Positions 10,434 to 22,229 of a stretch of 64,000 nucleotides of DNA are shown here, piece by piece. Numbering within the stretch: position 1 is the first letter of the stretch; every line of letters starts with the position of its first letter. Origin of the DNA: Hofstenia miamia (lineage: Eukaryota; Xenacoelomorpha; Acoela; Hofsteniidae); assembly GCA_900660155.1 (NCBI GenBank), contig CABFPE010000029.1, positions 1,576,527 to 1,640,526 on the forward strand, given 5' to 3'. The notes under the pieces are model-generated. The model did no database searches. It worked only from the letters and a program-made list of their open reading frames with translations, and was not told the origin of the DNA. Made by a program: the position numbers and the translations under genes.

Positions 10434-10830
10434 ACACTGACAGACACAGCAATAAAATGGATATCACCAACAAAGAAACCAATGCTAAAATATGAAAAGT
10501 ACTTCATAAGAATAAGGATAAAAAATCAACCATTAGGGAGACTGAGCATCATAGAAATAGTGAACAGCACAAAAATATGCCACACAGAGAATGACATACT
10601 TAGCAATGCTACAAAAAAATACATGTGGGGAGTGGACTCAATTTGTAAGCTCAGGCAGACAAAGAGACAACCACTGTTAACAATGAGGAAGCTGTTAAGA
10701 AGGAAATACAAAACACTATGTTAGAATGATAAAAGTAAAAATGGTGGATGAACTAATAAAAATGCCAATGAAGAGATACATAATGGATTACTGAAGATGC
10801 TCATGCACAAAAATGCTGAAGAAATTACAA
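10434..10830 (+). other. Purine-rich coding-looking segment, unrecognised
   Basis: An open frame reads AIKWISPTKKPMLKYEKYF, IRIRIKNQPLGRLSIIEIV and later KKYMWGVDSICKLRQTKRQP, ending near 10724. Lys/Ile-rich with an A/G-rich sense strand. No domain recognised. Likely retroelement debris, cut on the right by a single N (10834) and a (TA)n. Confidence 0.25.
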
Positions 10831-10834
10831 ACAN

Positions 10835-10866
<32 letters not shown>
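10835..10866. repeat. (TA)n microsatellite
   Basis: TA run following the single N at 10834. It forms the left border of a Rep-A copy. Confidence 0.9.
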
Positions 10867-10869
<3 letters not shown>

Positions 10870-10879
10870 TATATATATA

Positions 10880-11424
10880 CGTACAAATAACGAAAAATAA
10901 TTTCATTTTTATTTAGAATGAAAATAACACTACAAATATGAGCCTTGAAAATCCAGTATATGAAATGGTAATTATGTTTATTATCGTTATATATGTATTT
11001 TATTTTTCAACATTTGCACATAAAACAATGTCTAATATGACATTTAACATCTCGATTTCATTGAACTTGTCCACAAATGAATATATAGCAAGGCATTCAA
11101 GTCACTTTTGAATGTATACCTACATTTTGCGGAATGTTTTAGTCAGCTTCTTATCCTAGTAATTGTTGTGCCATGACAATTAATTTTCAACCTCTTTCCA
11201 CGTTTTTTCATTCCTAGAAATTAGATTCATATCTATAGTATCCCCTCAAAATTCCAAAAAATTGTTAAACTATCTAGAATACTACCCAAAGCAAACTAAA
11301 CTTTAATATTATCCTTCAAAAGACCAGGATCATGCATATTCTAGCAATAGTAACATGGACGAAATTTTAGATTATTTTCAGAATATATATAAATACATAT
11401 ATATATATATATAATATATATATA
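10880..11424 (+). repeat. Dispersed repeat Rep-A, copy 1 (cut by gap)
   Basis: Shares an ordered set of segments with copies at 13588, 14364 and 17968: CGTACA...ATTTCATT near the start, ATTTAGAATG, TATATGAAATGGTAA, a tract around TGTCCACAAATGAAT and GCATTCAAGTCA, then AAGACCAGGATCATG (about 11320). Bounded by (TA)n on the left and by (TA)n plus the 1000-N gap on the right. No coding capacity seen. Confidence 0.75.
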
Positions 11425-12424
11425 NNNNNNNNNNNNNNNNNNNNNNNNNNNNNNNNNNNNNNNNNNNNNNNNNNNNNNNNNNNNNNNNNNNNNNNNNNNN
11501 NNNNNNNNNNNNNNNNNNNNNNNNNNNNNNNNNNNNNNNNNNNNNNNNNNNNNNNNNNNNNNNNNNNNNNNNNNNNNNNNNNNNNNNNNNNNNNNNNNNN
11601 NNNNNNNNNNNNNNNNNNNNNNNNNNNNNNNNNNNNNNNNNNNNNNNNNNNNNNNNNNNNNNNNNNNNNNNNNNNNNNNNNNNNNNNNNNNNNNNNNNNN
11701 NNNNNNNNNNNNNNNNNNNNNNNNNNNNNNNNNNNNNNNNNNNNNNNNNNNNNNNNNNNNNNNNNNNNNNNNNNNNNNNNNNNNNNNNNNNNNNNNNNNN
11801 NNNNNNNNNNNNNNNNNNNNNNNNNNNNNNNNNNNNNNNNNNNNNNNNNNNNNNNNNNNNNNNNNNNNNNNNNNNNNNNNNNNNNNNNNNNNNNNNNNNN
11901 NNNNNNNNNNNNNNNNNNNNNNNNNNNNNNNNNNNNNNNNNNNNNNNNNNNNNNNNNNNNNNNNNNNNNNNNNNNNNNNNNNNNNNNNNNNNNNNNNNNN
12001 NNNNNNNNNNNNNNNNNNNNNNNNNNNNNNNNNNNNNNNNNNNNNNNNNNNNNNNNNNNNNNNNNNNNNNNNNNNNNNNNNNNNNNNNNNNNNNNNNNNN
12101 NNNNNNNNNNNNNNNNNNNNNNNNNNNNNNNNNNNNNNNNNNNNNNNNNNNNNNNNNNNNNNNNNNNNNNNNNNNNNNNNNNNNNNNNNNNNNNNNNNNN
12201 NNNNNNNNNNNNNNNNNNNNNNNNNNNNNNNNNNNNNNNNNNNNNNNNNNNNNNNNNNNNNNNNNNNNNNNNNNNNNNNNNNNNNNNNNNNNNNNNNNNN
12301 NNNNNNNNNNNNNNNNNNNNNNNNNNNNNNNNNNNNNNNNNNNNNNNNNNNNNNNNNNNNNNNNNNNNNNNNNNNNNNNNNNNNNNNNNNNNNNNNNNNN
12401 NNNNNNNNNNNNNNNNNNNNNNNN
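11425..12424. other. Assembly gap, 1000 Ns
   Basis: Exactly 1000 Ns, the size of a conventional unknown-length gap. It hides the 5' part of the PLE to its right. Confidence 0.97.
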
Positions 12425-13283
12425 GAAGATTCAATACATTTTTTAGATGCAACATTGAAGAAAACATCAATGGGATTTGAAATATCTGCTTTTAGAAAAC
12501 CTACTAACACCGGATTATATATACCATTTTAATCATACTGTGATAATAAATATAAACATTCAATTCCGAAAAACTTGTTTAGAAGAGCTGTTTTACTATC
12601 ATCTCACTACAATGTACTTACAATGGCTTTTGATAAAATATTTGAAAATTTAAGATCTAATGGGTATCCTGAAAAATTATTGCAAAAAACATCAAAAGAA
12701 GCTCTAACATCCTTTTCATTAAAATACAATTCGCAATAACACGAAGATAGTATATTTTGGAAACTACCTTTTGTTAAACATCAAGAATCACGTCTTAAGA
12801 AATCTAGATATAATTTAAATAGAAAACTGAGGAAATCAAGAATTATACCAATTTTAAATTCGGAAAAAACATCAAATTTAATTCGTAACGAAGATCTAAT
12901 TCAATAACCTATAGTTTCATCAATTGTCAGAAGTGTGACAGCTTCTACTTTGGTGAAACCAAAAGGCATTTGAAGAAACGAATTCAAGAACATCTCTATG
13001 GACACTTACAATCCGAAATTTATATGCACTGAAAAATACACAAAGCATCAACATCTGACTTTAATATTTTAATGAAACACAAATGCAACAAGATCGCAGA
13101 ATCAATTTATATTAAGGAAGAGAAACCTAATTTAAATACTAAATGTCATCAAACTCTTCACTTGTTTTAGTTTAATTAATTAATGATTTGTAAATTTATA
13201 TTTTACCACCAAATAAATTTTTGACTGACGATGGTACAGTAAGTACCGAAAGTACTCTTAATAAAAATTTTCGCTGTTTCTTC

Positions 13284-13286
<3 letters not shown>
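12425..13286 (+). pseudogene. Penelope-like element: RT end and GIY-YIG endonuclease
   Basis: Starts inside the gap. The first readable part is the end of the reverse transcriptase: IHFLDATLKK, RKPTNTGLYIPF, NLFRRAVLLSSHY and LRSNGYPEKLLQK. A connector follows (KHQESRLKKSRY, RKSRIIPILNSEK), then a GIY-YIG nuclease (about 12910-13170): FINCQKCDSFYFGETKRHLK, KRIQEHLYGHLQSEI, ILMKHKCNKIAESIYIKEE. This order is diagnostic of Penelope-like retroelements, which use the GIY-YIG enzyme to nick target DNA for priming. The copy is interrupted and not functional. Its 3' end carries a hammerhead-like motif (13225-13257) and runs into (TA)n. Confidence 0.85.
13225..13257 (+). ncRNA. Hammerhead-ribozyme-like motif in PLE 3' region
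   Basis: CTGACGA (13225-13231), one T, stem II GGTAC (13233-13237) with loop AGTAA and GTACC (13243-13247), then GAA (13248-13250), the palindrome AGTACT (13251-13256) and C (13257). Conserved core boxes CUGANGA and GAA are both present, and a 6-base self-complementary stem III followed by C fits the dimer-forming minimal hammerheads known from PLEs. The extra T before stem II is unusual, and stem I looks weak. Activity is not shown by sequence. Confidence 0.6.

Positions 13287-13318
<32 letters not shown>
13287..13318. repeat. (TA)n microsatellite at PLE 3' end
   Basis: TA run starting about 30 bases after the hammerhead-like motif. Confidence 0.9.
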
Positions 13319-13322
<4 letters not shown>

Positions 13323-13587
13323 CTCTCTCGCTAACTGTTTCTTAAAAACCTCAACATAAACCTTTGAAAATTTGCAGGGTAGTTTCTCTTAAATTTACCT
13401 ACTCCCATGGTAAATATACTTAAGTTCGAGTGAATACTGCCACAGCAATGGTAAAAAAATAGGTATTTTCGGGAAAAAGTGCGATTCCCGCTAAATGCCT
13501 TAGAAATTTTGGACCATTTCCCGCCTAATGTAAGGTTTTTGCATTTTCCATAGCAAAAAGCGGGAGAATATAAATATATATATATAT

Positions 13588-14280
13588 AATGAATAGGATT
13601 TCATTATTATTTAGAATGATAACAACGCAACAAATATAGGCCTTAAAAATCCATTATATGAAATGGTAAATATTTTAATAACCATTATATATTTGTTTCA
13701 TTTTTCGCCAGTTGCACATAATATGATGGTTAGTATTAAATTTTACAACTCTATTTAATTGTACTTCTCCGCCAATGAATGCGTAGCAAATCATGCAAGT
13801 CATTTTTCAATTTATACTCAGATTTTGTAGAAAGTCTTAATTAACTTGTTATCTCAATAAATGTTGTTTCAGAACAATTAAAATTATATAATTAAGTTTT
13901 GAATCAAATTCTAGATACTGGCTATCATTGTTTTATACACTCTACATGGGTCTACTAGAGAAACCCTCAACGAGAAATCTCACACCTTTTTCTAGGTTGT
14001 GAAATCTAAACTATGCTCTGAGCTAGGTTTTTTGTGTGTTACAAACATATACATGAATTGGCCTAGAGAAATTGAACAATATGATAAATCAGGAATTGCA
14101 TTTAATCAGGATTGCACTTTAAAATTGAAGTTTCTCTCCAACTCTGCATTTTTACCTACCCCCTAAAATACAGTCTGCAATGCAACATTGTCTTATTTTC
14201 CTGGTTGCGTGACTAAACAAGACTTAGGTTTTTAATTGATAAAAGTTGCTGAGATTAATTGCAGCTTATATGGGCTTTCT
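13588..14280 (+). repeat. Dispersed repeat Rep-A, copy 2 (near complete)
   Basis: About 690 bp, aligned by eye along its whole length with copy 4 (17968-18803): shared landmarks ATTTAGAATGATAACAAC, AATGAATGCGTAGCAAA, CAGATTTTGTAGAAAGTC, TACACTCTACATGGGTCT, ACTAAACAAGACTTAGG and GCTTATATGGGCTTT. (TA)n lies on both sides. No ORF, so a non-autonomous repeat of unknown class. Confidence 0.8.
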
Positions 14281-14301
14281 ATATATATATATAAATATGT
14301 A

Positions 14302-14363
14302 AATTTGTTTATATGTACGTATATATATATATATATATATATATACGTACATATAAACAAATT
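14302..14363. repeat. 62-bp perfect palindrome with (TA)n core
   Basis: Arms 14302-14322 and 14343-14363 are perfect inverse complements (21 bases, containing GTTTATATGTACGTAT), and the 20-base alternating AT core is itself symmetric. It lies exactly between the end of Rep-A copy 2 and the start of copy 3, so the arm sequence may be a Rep-A terminal inverted repeat or a duplicated element edge. It could extrude as a cruciform. Confidence 0.9.
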
Positions 14364-14458
14364 ATTTCATTATTATTTAGAATGATAACAACACAGCAAA
14401 TATGGCCTTTGAAAATCAAGTATATGAAATGGTAACTATATTTATTATCATTAATTTT
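14364..14458 (+). repeat. Dispersed repeat Rep-A, copy 3 (truncated)
   Basis: Matches the first ~95 bases of copies 2 and 4 (ATTTAGAATGATAACAAC, TATATGAAATGGTAA) and stops abruptly at a G-poor segment. Confidence 0.8.
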
Positions 14459-15262
14459 CGCCCGCCTAAATCAAGAAAACGCTGCCGAAGCTCTTCTCTT
14501 TTTTCAAGTCTTCCCTATCCACACCCACAAAGGTCAAAAAAACACCGCAATAGTCACTCTCTCACCCCAAAACGCCTCAAAATCATATCACTGTCCCCCC
14601 ACCAAGTGCACTTTCAACGCCCAAACTCTTCTCCTTTCCAGAATATCACCTGCACCAAGAAGGCAAACAAAATCTAGCGTAAAGTTCGTACAAATCATCT
14701 GCAAAATCAAGTCACAACCATCCATTAATGCCCAGGAAGTAACACCGTAACACGAAGTAAACACGTCAACACTGTAATGCTCAACACGATCTTATTAATG
14801 CTCCAACTTCCATGCCCTACACGTTCCGCTCAAAGCTTCACAATATATTGACAAAAGTAAGGAAGAAATTCACTCCTCACCATATCTACCTTTTCGAAAT
14901 CACCCCCCGTCTGTGCTCTAAAACTCTCTCTAAAAGAACTTCGCAATGAAGCACTGCAGTTAAATCATAAGAAGCTTCTCGTTTTAGTGCCATTCCAGTC
15001 TTTGATCATTTCCTTCTTTCGTGTGCTCTATAATTTCCACTCTTCTTGCATATGATGGCATCCACCTGCATGATAAACGTCTCTCAGTCTCAGTCTTCAT
15101 CCGCAATCTAAAAAACTTTTTTCACACTCTTTCAACTGTCTCAAATCAACATGGCTCCTTGCGACAACCCACAATTTCATACGCAGCTTCCTACAACACA
15201 CGCCGTGCTCTAGTGCCAACACCTACTGATCATCCCACTCTACACCGTCCCCTTTTCCAATG
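14459..15262. other. G-poor, C-rich strand-asymmetric segment
   Basis: About 800 bp in which the plus strand has many C and very few G (for example around 14540-14650), in sharp contrast to both flanks. Short open frames exist on the plus strand (14402-14677, 15021-15263) but their Ser/Pro/His/Leu-rich products follow from composition. It replaces the rest of Rep-A copy 3. Origin unknown. Confidence 0.6.
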
Positions 15263-15439
15263 AAATAGGTAAACATTCGGAAGTTATTGTTTATATTTGT
15301 ATTGCTACTTAAAAATGTAAAACTATGTTATATACACATGAGACAACCACGCACACACTGAAACAAACTGCATTATAAACACTACTAGGAAATATCACTA
15401 AAATGTTGTAAATCTTTTTTACTTTCATTTTTGACTAAT

Positions 15440-17928
15440 TTTAATAATTTAATTATCCAAGCAGGAGATGGAGAATAAAATTTAGAGGAATGTAATCTTC
15501 AGAATTTAGAGAATCGCTATAAAGACAATTTTAAATATATTTATCTGAATGCCAGAAGTCTGAATTCAAATAGAAATCATTTTCTTAAAATATCCACTCA
15601 ATTTAGCTCAAATTATATTTTTTGTGTCACAGAAACTTGGTTAAACAATGATATCAATCCAAATTTTTTCAATACATACTCGGAAAATTTTAATGTTCTT
15701 CCTAAAAATAGAGATAGTAGAGGTGATGACCTTATTCAAATTTTACCAAAACTTTTAAATCCTATAAGTAAAAAAGAATTTGAGTTTTATCATTGTGTTT
15801 TTGAGTCATTATGGATCGAAATTAAATCACCTACAAATTGTTCGGAAAATGAATTAATTAATGTTACTTATCATCTAAATAACTTTCTTGTATAGTATAT
15901 AAAGTCTAAATACAATGAAATTTTCAAATATTCCTAGCAATAGCTAATCACTAAACAAATTAGGTGACTTTAACGTCAACTATTTCAATTTTTATGAAAA
16001 AAAATCATTGAAAGACTTATGCACTATTTATAAATTAAAAATAATCAACACTCAAAATCCCACTCGAAAAACGACATTAATTGATTATTTTTTAACCAAT
16101 TCGGAAACTATATATAATAATTCTATCTTTAAATCCTTCAGTGATCACTCACACTGTATTTATATTAGTATTATTCACGTTAAGCTTTCTAAATTTAAAA
16201 CGGTTTTTTCTTAGGATTTCAAAAATTATTCAGATGAGATCATCGAAAATTTACATAAAATGTTTCATTCGTCTATATTTTTACTCTAAATTCTGGTTCC
16301 CATATGTTAAACAAAGTAACACCGCTAAAAACCCACCGAGTAATCAACAAGCACACCTGATCATCAACTAATTAAGAATACCATAAACGAAGGCAGAAAC
16401 TCTTTGAACTAGCTAAAGCTAATCTGACCAAAATAAATTGGACTAATTACTAAAGATCAAAAACATTCAGCTTTTAAATTTTCTGAAAACTTAATTTTTT
16501 CTAAACAAAAGTGGAAATTTTTAACCCGTATTATTGGAAAATCGAGTGGGCTCAATAGTGACATTTCAGAAATATCTATTGATAATAAAACAATTACCGA
16601 TAAAAAAAGGATATTAAGTCATTTAAATAAAATATTTAAATAATTAGGTAACTTCAATTTTCCTAAAACTCTTCTATCAGGACATTTGCAATCAAATTGT
16701 AAATCAACGTTTCAATTTATGTTATCTACCTTAAGAGAATTAAAAACTATTGTACAAAATTTAGATGTTATTATATCTTCAGGTTCTACTGATTTAATTA
16801 CTATATTATTAATAAATTATTTCATGTATTTGGTAGCCATAAATCATTTGTATTTAGTCAATGAAAGGGTCAGGTATAACACCTTTGTATAAGAATAGGG
16901 ATCCCCTTATTGCTAAAAATTATAGGTCAATATTAATAACGCAACTTCTTAGAAAATTATTCGAAAAATTTTTGCATATCCAAATCATTTAATACCTCGC
17001 ATCTGAGAAAATCTTATCATCTAAATAATAAGGTCTCTGCTCTAAGCATAGTACAAATCATGTAATTATTTCAATTAGCAAGAAAATATCCTCAAATAAA
17101 TCTCAAAATAAATATAGTTGCCCAGTCCTTCTAGGTTTAAGCAAGGTTTTTAATTCAATGAATTTTTAAATTTTGCTATTAAACTTTAAAATTACGGATT
17201 TCAACAAAATTCAATTGAAAGTTACTTATGAGTTTTTTATAAAATCGAAAACAGCGTGTTTTAATGAATAGTATGAAATCTGAATATCCTAAAACCGATC
17301 GAGGAGTGCCTCAAGGAACAGTACTAGGGCCAATTTTATTTGCAATATTTGTATTAATTAAGCATACATATCATATAAAATATATCAATTTGCAGATGGT
17401 AATTGCCTGATAAATACAGATAATGATGCATTTAGAGCCACAAAAAATTTACAAATTAATATTGAAAACCTTACTAGGTATTTCTCATCCAATCAATTTA
17501 AAATTAATATTGAAAAAACGCAATTCATTATATTTTGCCCCAATTCTGAAAAAGAAATAACAAACAAGATTGAATTATTTGTTAACAGTGTTCCAATAAA
17601 ACAAAGTGATCATGTTACATATTTAGCTGTTGATATTGACAAAGATTTAAAACTTGATAAATTTCTCCTAAAAAATTACAAAAATGGCTTCTGGCGTTAG
17701 ATACTTATACCACATCAGAAATTTTGGACCAGATTATCACGTTCAATTATTGCATGCATTTTGTTTATATCAATTACATTATTGTTCATTTCTATTTATA
17801 TATCAAGTACAACTTCATGCAGCTTCAATATATTGTTTAAGCATGAATATGGCAGAGAATCACTACCTTTCTTGATAATTAATTAAAAGTACTCTTGGAA
17901 TTGCACCATTGATAAAATTTTAGACTAT

Positions 17929-17932
<4 letters not shown>
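15440..17932 (+). pseudogene. Decayed Jockey-like LINE (endonuclease and RT)
   Basis: The sense reading starts with an APE endonuclease: IYLNARSLNSNRN (about 15538-15577), IFCVTETWLNNDI (about 15615-15655), SLWIEI (about 15808). RT boxes follow: PLYKNRDPLIAKNYRSI (about 16880-16930), a decayed LLGLSKVFNSM (about 17130), RGVPQGTVLGPILFAI (about 17300-17350), a decayed ADG-type catalytic box near 17393, then a KINIEKTQFIIF segment (about 17500) and a short C-terminal part. Many frame breaks make it dead. It seems to span most of a LINE ORF2 and ends just before a (TA)n. I see no flanking target duplication. Confidence 0.85.

Positions 17933-17934
<2 letters not shown>

Positions 17935-17966
<32 letters not shown>
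17935..17966. repeat. (TA)n microsatellite
   Basis: TA run between the LINE 3' end and Rep-A copy 4. Confidence 0.9.
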
Positions 17967-17967
<1 letters not shown>

Positions 17968-17970
<3 letters not shown>

Positions 17971-18803
17971 ACATACATATAATGAAAAAAATTCATTATT
18001 ATTTAGAATGATAACAACACGACCAATATGGGTTTTGAAAATCCAGCATATGAAATGGTAAATATATTTATTATCATTATATATTTGTTTCATTTTTCCC
18101 CAGTTGTACATAATATGATGGTAAATATGACATTTTAGAATTCAATTTAATTGAACTTGTCCACAAATGAATGCGTAGCAAAGCATTCAAGTCATTTTTG
18201 AATTTATACACAGATTTTGTAGAAAGTCGTCATAAACTTGTTATCTCAATTATTATTGTTTCAGAACAAAATTTAACCTTTTTAATACTTTAATAGTATG
18301 CTTCACAATACCCGGACTATGACATACTATGGTAATTGTACCATACATACATTTTTAAACTTTTTTCAGAATATATAAATATTGTTTGCCGAAAATTCAA
18401 TATATGATACATAAATGGAAATTTATGAACTATAAAATATATAATTAAGTTTTGAATAAAATTCCAGATAATGGCGATCATTGTTTTATACACTCTACAT
18501 GGGTCTGCTAGAGAAACTCTCAACGACAAATTTCACACCTTTTCCTAGGTTGTGAACTAAACTATGGTCTGAGCTGGGCTTTTTTTGTGTTTAATATACA
18601 CATATATGTTGGGCGCTTGAGGAATTGAACAATACGATAAATCAAGCATTGCATTTGTTGCTTATATTTTGAAATATTAACTCTAAATTTTTACCTAAAA
18701 TACAGTTTGCAATGCATCCTTGTTGGGTGACTAAACAAGACTTAGGTTTTTAATTAATAGAAGTAAAGTTGCTGAGAACAATAGCAGCTTATATGGGCTT
18801 TAT
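17968..18803 (+). repeat. Dispersed repeat Rep-A, copy 4
   Basis: The longest copy, co-linear with copy 2, plus an internal stretch (about 18290-18440) also found in copy 1 (ACCAGGATCATG-like and TTTTTCAGAATATATA). Flanked by (TA)n on both sides. Confidence 0.8.
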
Positions 18804-18827
18804 ATATATATATATATATATATATAA
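18801..18827. repeat. (TA)n microsatellite
   Basis: Right border of Rep-A copy 4. Confidence 0.9.
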
Positions 18828-18930
18828 TACTTTACAAGACCAGGATCATGACATACTCTGGCAATTGTAAGGTTTTTCGTTAACAGAATTAAAGTTGCTG
18901 AGATTAATTGCTAGCTTATATGCTTTAGAT
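18828..18930 (+). repeat. Dispersed repeat Rep-A, copy 5 (internally deleted)
   Basis: Begins with the mid-repeat ACCAGGATCATGACATACT segment and jumps to the 3' landmark AAGTTGCTGAGATTAATTG and GCTTATATG. Confidence 0.65.
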
Positions 18931-19142
18931 TTTTTTGAATGTCTGAAAATTAGTGAACTTTAACTATTATAAGCAATCGGACTAATTGGAATAATTCGGC
19001 AACACGAATAATTTCTCGCACTACTGTTCACCATTATTTGGTGTTCATTCACCAGTAGATGTTTGAATTCTCAAAGACTAACAAGCCTCGACAAAAATTA
19101 TAGAAAAATATTGAACTTAGTAAATAGAATTTAGGAAGTGAT

Positions 19143-19143
19143 N

Positions 19144-19174
<31 letters not shown>
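19143..19174. repeat. Single-N join plus (TA)n microsatellite
   Basis: N at 19143 followed by a TA run. Confidence 0.9.
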
Positions 19175-19176
<2 letters not shown>

Positions 19177-20480
19177 CTTAGATGCTTTATGCTTAATCTT
19201 TATATTTTAGGATTCAGATTAAGTTCAATTCATCACAATTGTAAAGCTTGCTGCATAGTTTTATAGGCTTTTGTTTAGATGAATATAATATGTTTATTGA
19301 TCATTCTATTCAAAATAAAACAAGAGAAATCAAAATTTTAATGATTCTAAAACGAAAAGCAAGTTCTCAATGATAACTATATTTAAAAACTTGAACTTGT
19401 GTAAAAATTAATCAAGTGTCACAAAGCGAAAATTTGGAAGTTGAATATTTAAAAAAACAGCATTTTAAACTACGTTTTGTACTGCAGGAATTCTCATTTA
19501 TTTAATAATTTTATCTCTTTAACATCATAATTTTGGAATACCTCAAACAAGATTGAACAATGAATTTCAGAATATGATTAATATTTATAATTTTTTGCTT
19601 GCTTGAACCTGCTAAAGTTGATGTTGGTCCACCTGCTGTTTAAAGCAATACATCTATCTGTGCCTGCAAAGACCTAAAAAGCTAATTAAGTGATTATGAA
19701 AAATATCATCCTTTCTATTCGAAATTAGTTTTGACTTCTGATGGTTTTCTGAAACGGTATGTACAAATATTGCAATGAGCAGTACCGAATCAGACCATTT
19801 GTCTGAGAATGCCTTTGTGCATCAGGTGCATTCCCTGTGCGCTGATGCATCCTGTGACGGTGATGCAATAATTTGAGCAGAATGCGATGCTGTGGAACAT
19901 TAATATCTAAATAATATCTTTTTTGCTAGTCTCCACTTTTTACTTAGGTTCTATTTTTTTGCCATTCTGCCTTTCCTGAGATAATTTTTTTGCTAGAATG
20001 CTAATGTGATGCAAAGAAATAAATTGCGCAAAAAGGATAGAAATTTGACATTCTCACAGACAAAATTAATACTGAAAATGGTTCTTACCTATAGTCTACT
20101 TTTAGAAATGCAGTGAATCTCAAAATGCTTACCTTCATAGTGATTAGCAATTTTAATTTCCATAAATATGAAATTTTGATGATTTGCTAGGCATTTTAAT
20201 ATATTTTGAATGCATATATTTCCTTGTTATAAATTGTTTTTTCTTAATTTATATTTTAAGTTGTATATATATATAAATATTTATTTGTTTACTGATAAAT
20301 ATATTTGTTTTATCCATTTACCCAATTTTGTTTTAGCAAACACTGGGCTGTATACATTTCTATGCATTGTAGCAAATTTGATATTAATTTATTCGCATTT
20401 TATGTACTTGTTTTTAAAAGAATTTAATACTTCTGTGAGAACTGCTCTGAATTTGCCTTTTTCCTTTATTTGCATATATT
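19175..20480. other. AT-rich interval without firm gene
   Basis: Mostly AT-rich. A more GC-rich patch at about 19785-19895 has short frames (SDHLSENAFVHQVHSLCADA) that could be coding, but no splice frame or family supports it. Confidence 0.45.
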
Positions 20481-20487
20481 TTTATAG

Positions 20488-20602
20488 ATTTACAAATTAC
20501 AAAGTGAAGGGAAAAATCTCCCTAAAAATATATAATGAAATGCAAGGATTAAGGCAACATGTAGGACACAGACAAAACAGTATTCATGAGCACTTATTGT
20601 GA
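20488..20602 (+). CDS. Possible terminal exon of an unknown host gene
   Basis: A T-rich tract ending in TTTTTATAG (AG at 20486-20487) is followed by an open frame ending in TGA at 20600-20602, reading FTNYKVKGKISLKIYNEMQG then LRQHVGHRQNSIHEHLL. The exon side is less AT-biased and has natural amino-acid usage compared with the Phe/Tyr/Ile-rich reading before it. No protein family recognised and no upstream exon located, so this may be chance. Confidence 0.2.
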
Positions 20603-20610
20603 ACTAAGAA

Positions 20611-22225
20611 ATTTGCATGAATCACTTTTCAACAAAGTGAAATCAATTGGCACTTTAGTCCATTTTTATTAAAAAAATCCTCTCTCTGCGTCAAAATGTT
20701 ATTAATCCAAGACAAACAGTACCAATAGTTTCAGAGTATTTAGTAATACAAATATGCCAGATCTAGTCTCAATGCTGTATAATTTATAAGTAATTCCACA
20801 AATGAAATTTGATGTGCTCCATTGATTGGCAATCAATCCTTCAACAGTTTTAAAATTAGAGCAGCAAACCATTCATACTTCCCAAACAAGTACATCATCA
20901 AGCATTTTCATAATAATCAATAGCAACCAGATTAGATAATATCTACTAAGGATGTTGTCTAATCAGCTTTACAGTGACTAAGTGTTTGTGGAGGAAATAT
21001 TGGCACCTGTAAATTCCAAATCATTGAGAAAGTCTAAATTAAATTTTCCATAAGTGTAGCAATTGCATGCTTGTTAATAAATTAATATTTTTGACAATAT
21101 GTAAATCACATGTTTTGTCACAAATGTTGTTATAAAAATTGATGCAAATATGTATGTCACTTATTTATGAGAGATTTTCTGCATTTCCATATTTAAGAAC
21201 ACACAAAGTGTGAACATTCAGATCAACTAGATATCAGACCCACTTTTTTCATTAAGATACTGATTATATTTCCCTTAGGTTTAATATTTATCTTGTTAGT
21301 CTAGTACATATATTTCCGAACTCATACTATAATTCTTGAAAGCAATGCAAACTAAGAGCATTAGAAAGTTATCATTTAGGCACATATAAATTAAAAATCA
21401 AAAAAATGTATGTAATTTACACTCAGGGCTTGAGTTAAGATATTTATTTTTTAAATGTGATAGTGCACTAAATACTAGATTAAGAATACTTGAGTACTTT
21501 GTTATTGCAATTTCCTAGTTAAATGCATATACTTGAATAAATGTAATAATATGAACTATGGAAATGACAAATATTGTTTTCCAAATATATGAATGTTAAT
21601 TGCATAGAGAATGTTAGTTTTAACTCACAATCATGCTTGAATTCTTGATTCCTAATCCATTTGTTTTTTGAAAGGATTTGATTATTTGCTAGACAATAGT
21701 GTTGTAGTTCTATATCTCCTTTAAAAAATTAAAATTTATGTAAATGCAAAGAGAATATTAGGAAGATAATTATTCCTCTTTTCAAAATATAATTTGCATA
21801 AATTGAAATACAGTAATTGGTAATCAAAAAGTGAATAGGTTCATCTTAGCATAACTGGAAAGTCAAGCTATTTCAGACTCTTAATAAATTTTTATTTAAT
21901 TTATAATTTCATATTATGTCTTCAACTACTGGGATCCTCTCAGAAGCCTAATTCTACCCTCATGATGGAATGCTTCCAAATTGACTTTAAATAACAATTT
22001 TTATAAACTAAATTGTTAGATAAAAGTATTCTTATAATAAGAAACTTACTATTTAATCACACATGTAACTGCAAATCAAAACAGATTTATATACTTCATT
22101 TTTAAGAAGTATTACATTAATTATATGTAGCTAATGTGTAGTCCTTACTGAAAGCCTGCACACTATTGCTAGTTTTCTTCAATCATAGTTTTATACCACT
22201 CTTGAACATACAATAAATCCCCCTT
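20611..22225. other. AT-rich interval without recognisable gene
   Basis: No open frame of note, no repeat structure or RNA gene recognised. Confidence 0.6.
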
Positions 22226-22229
22226 TAAA

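Noticed and set aside
11341-12510. Long minus-strand open frames of 367-389 codons
   Set aside because: Almost entirely Ns from the 1000-base gap plus (TA)n, so no real coding.
19736-19775. Hammerhead-like CTGATGG...CTGAAAC
   Set aside because: The CUGANGA box is imperfect, there is no room for a stem II, and no associated element.
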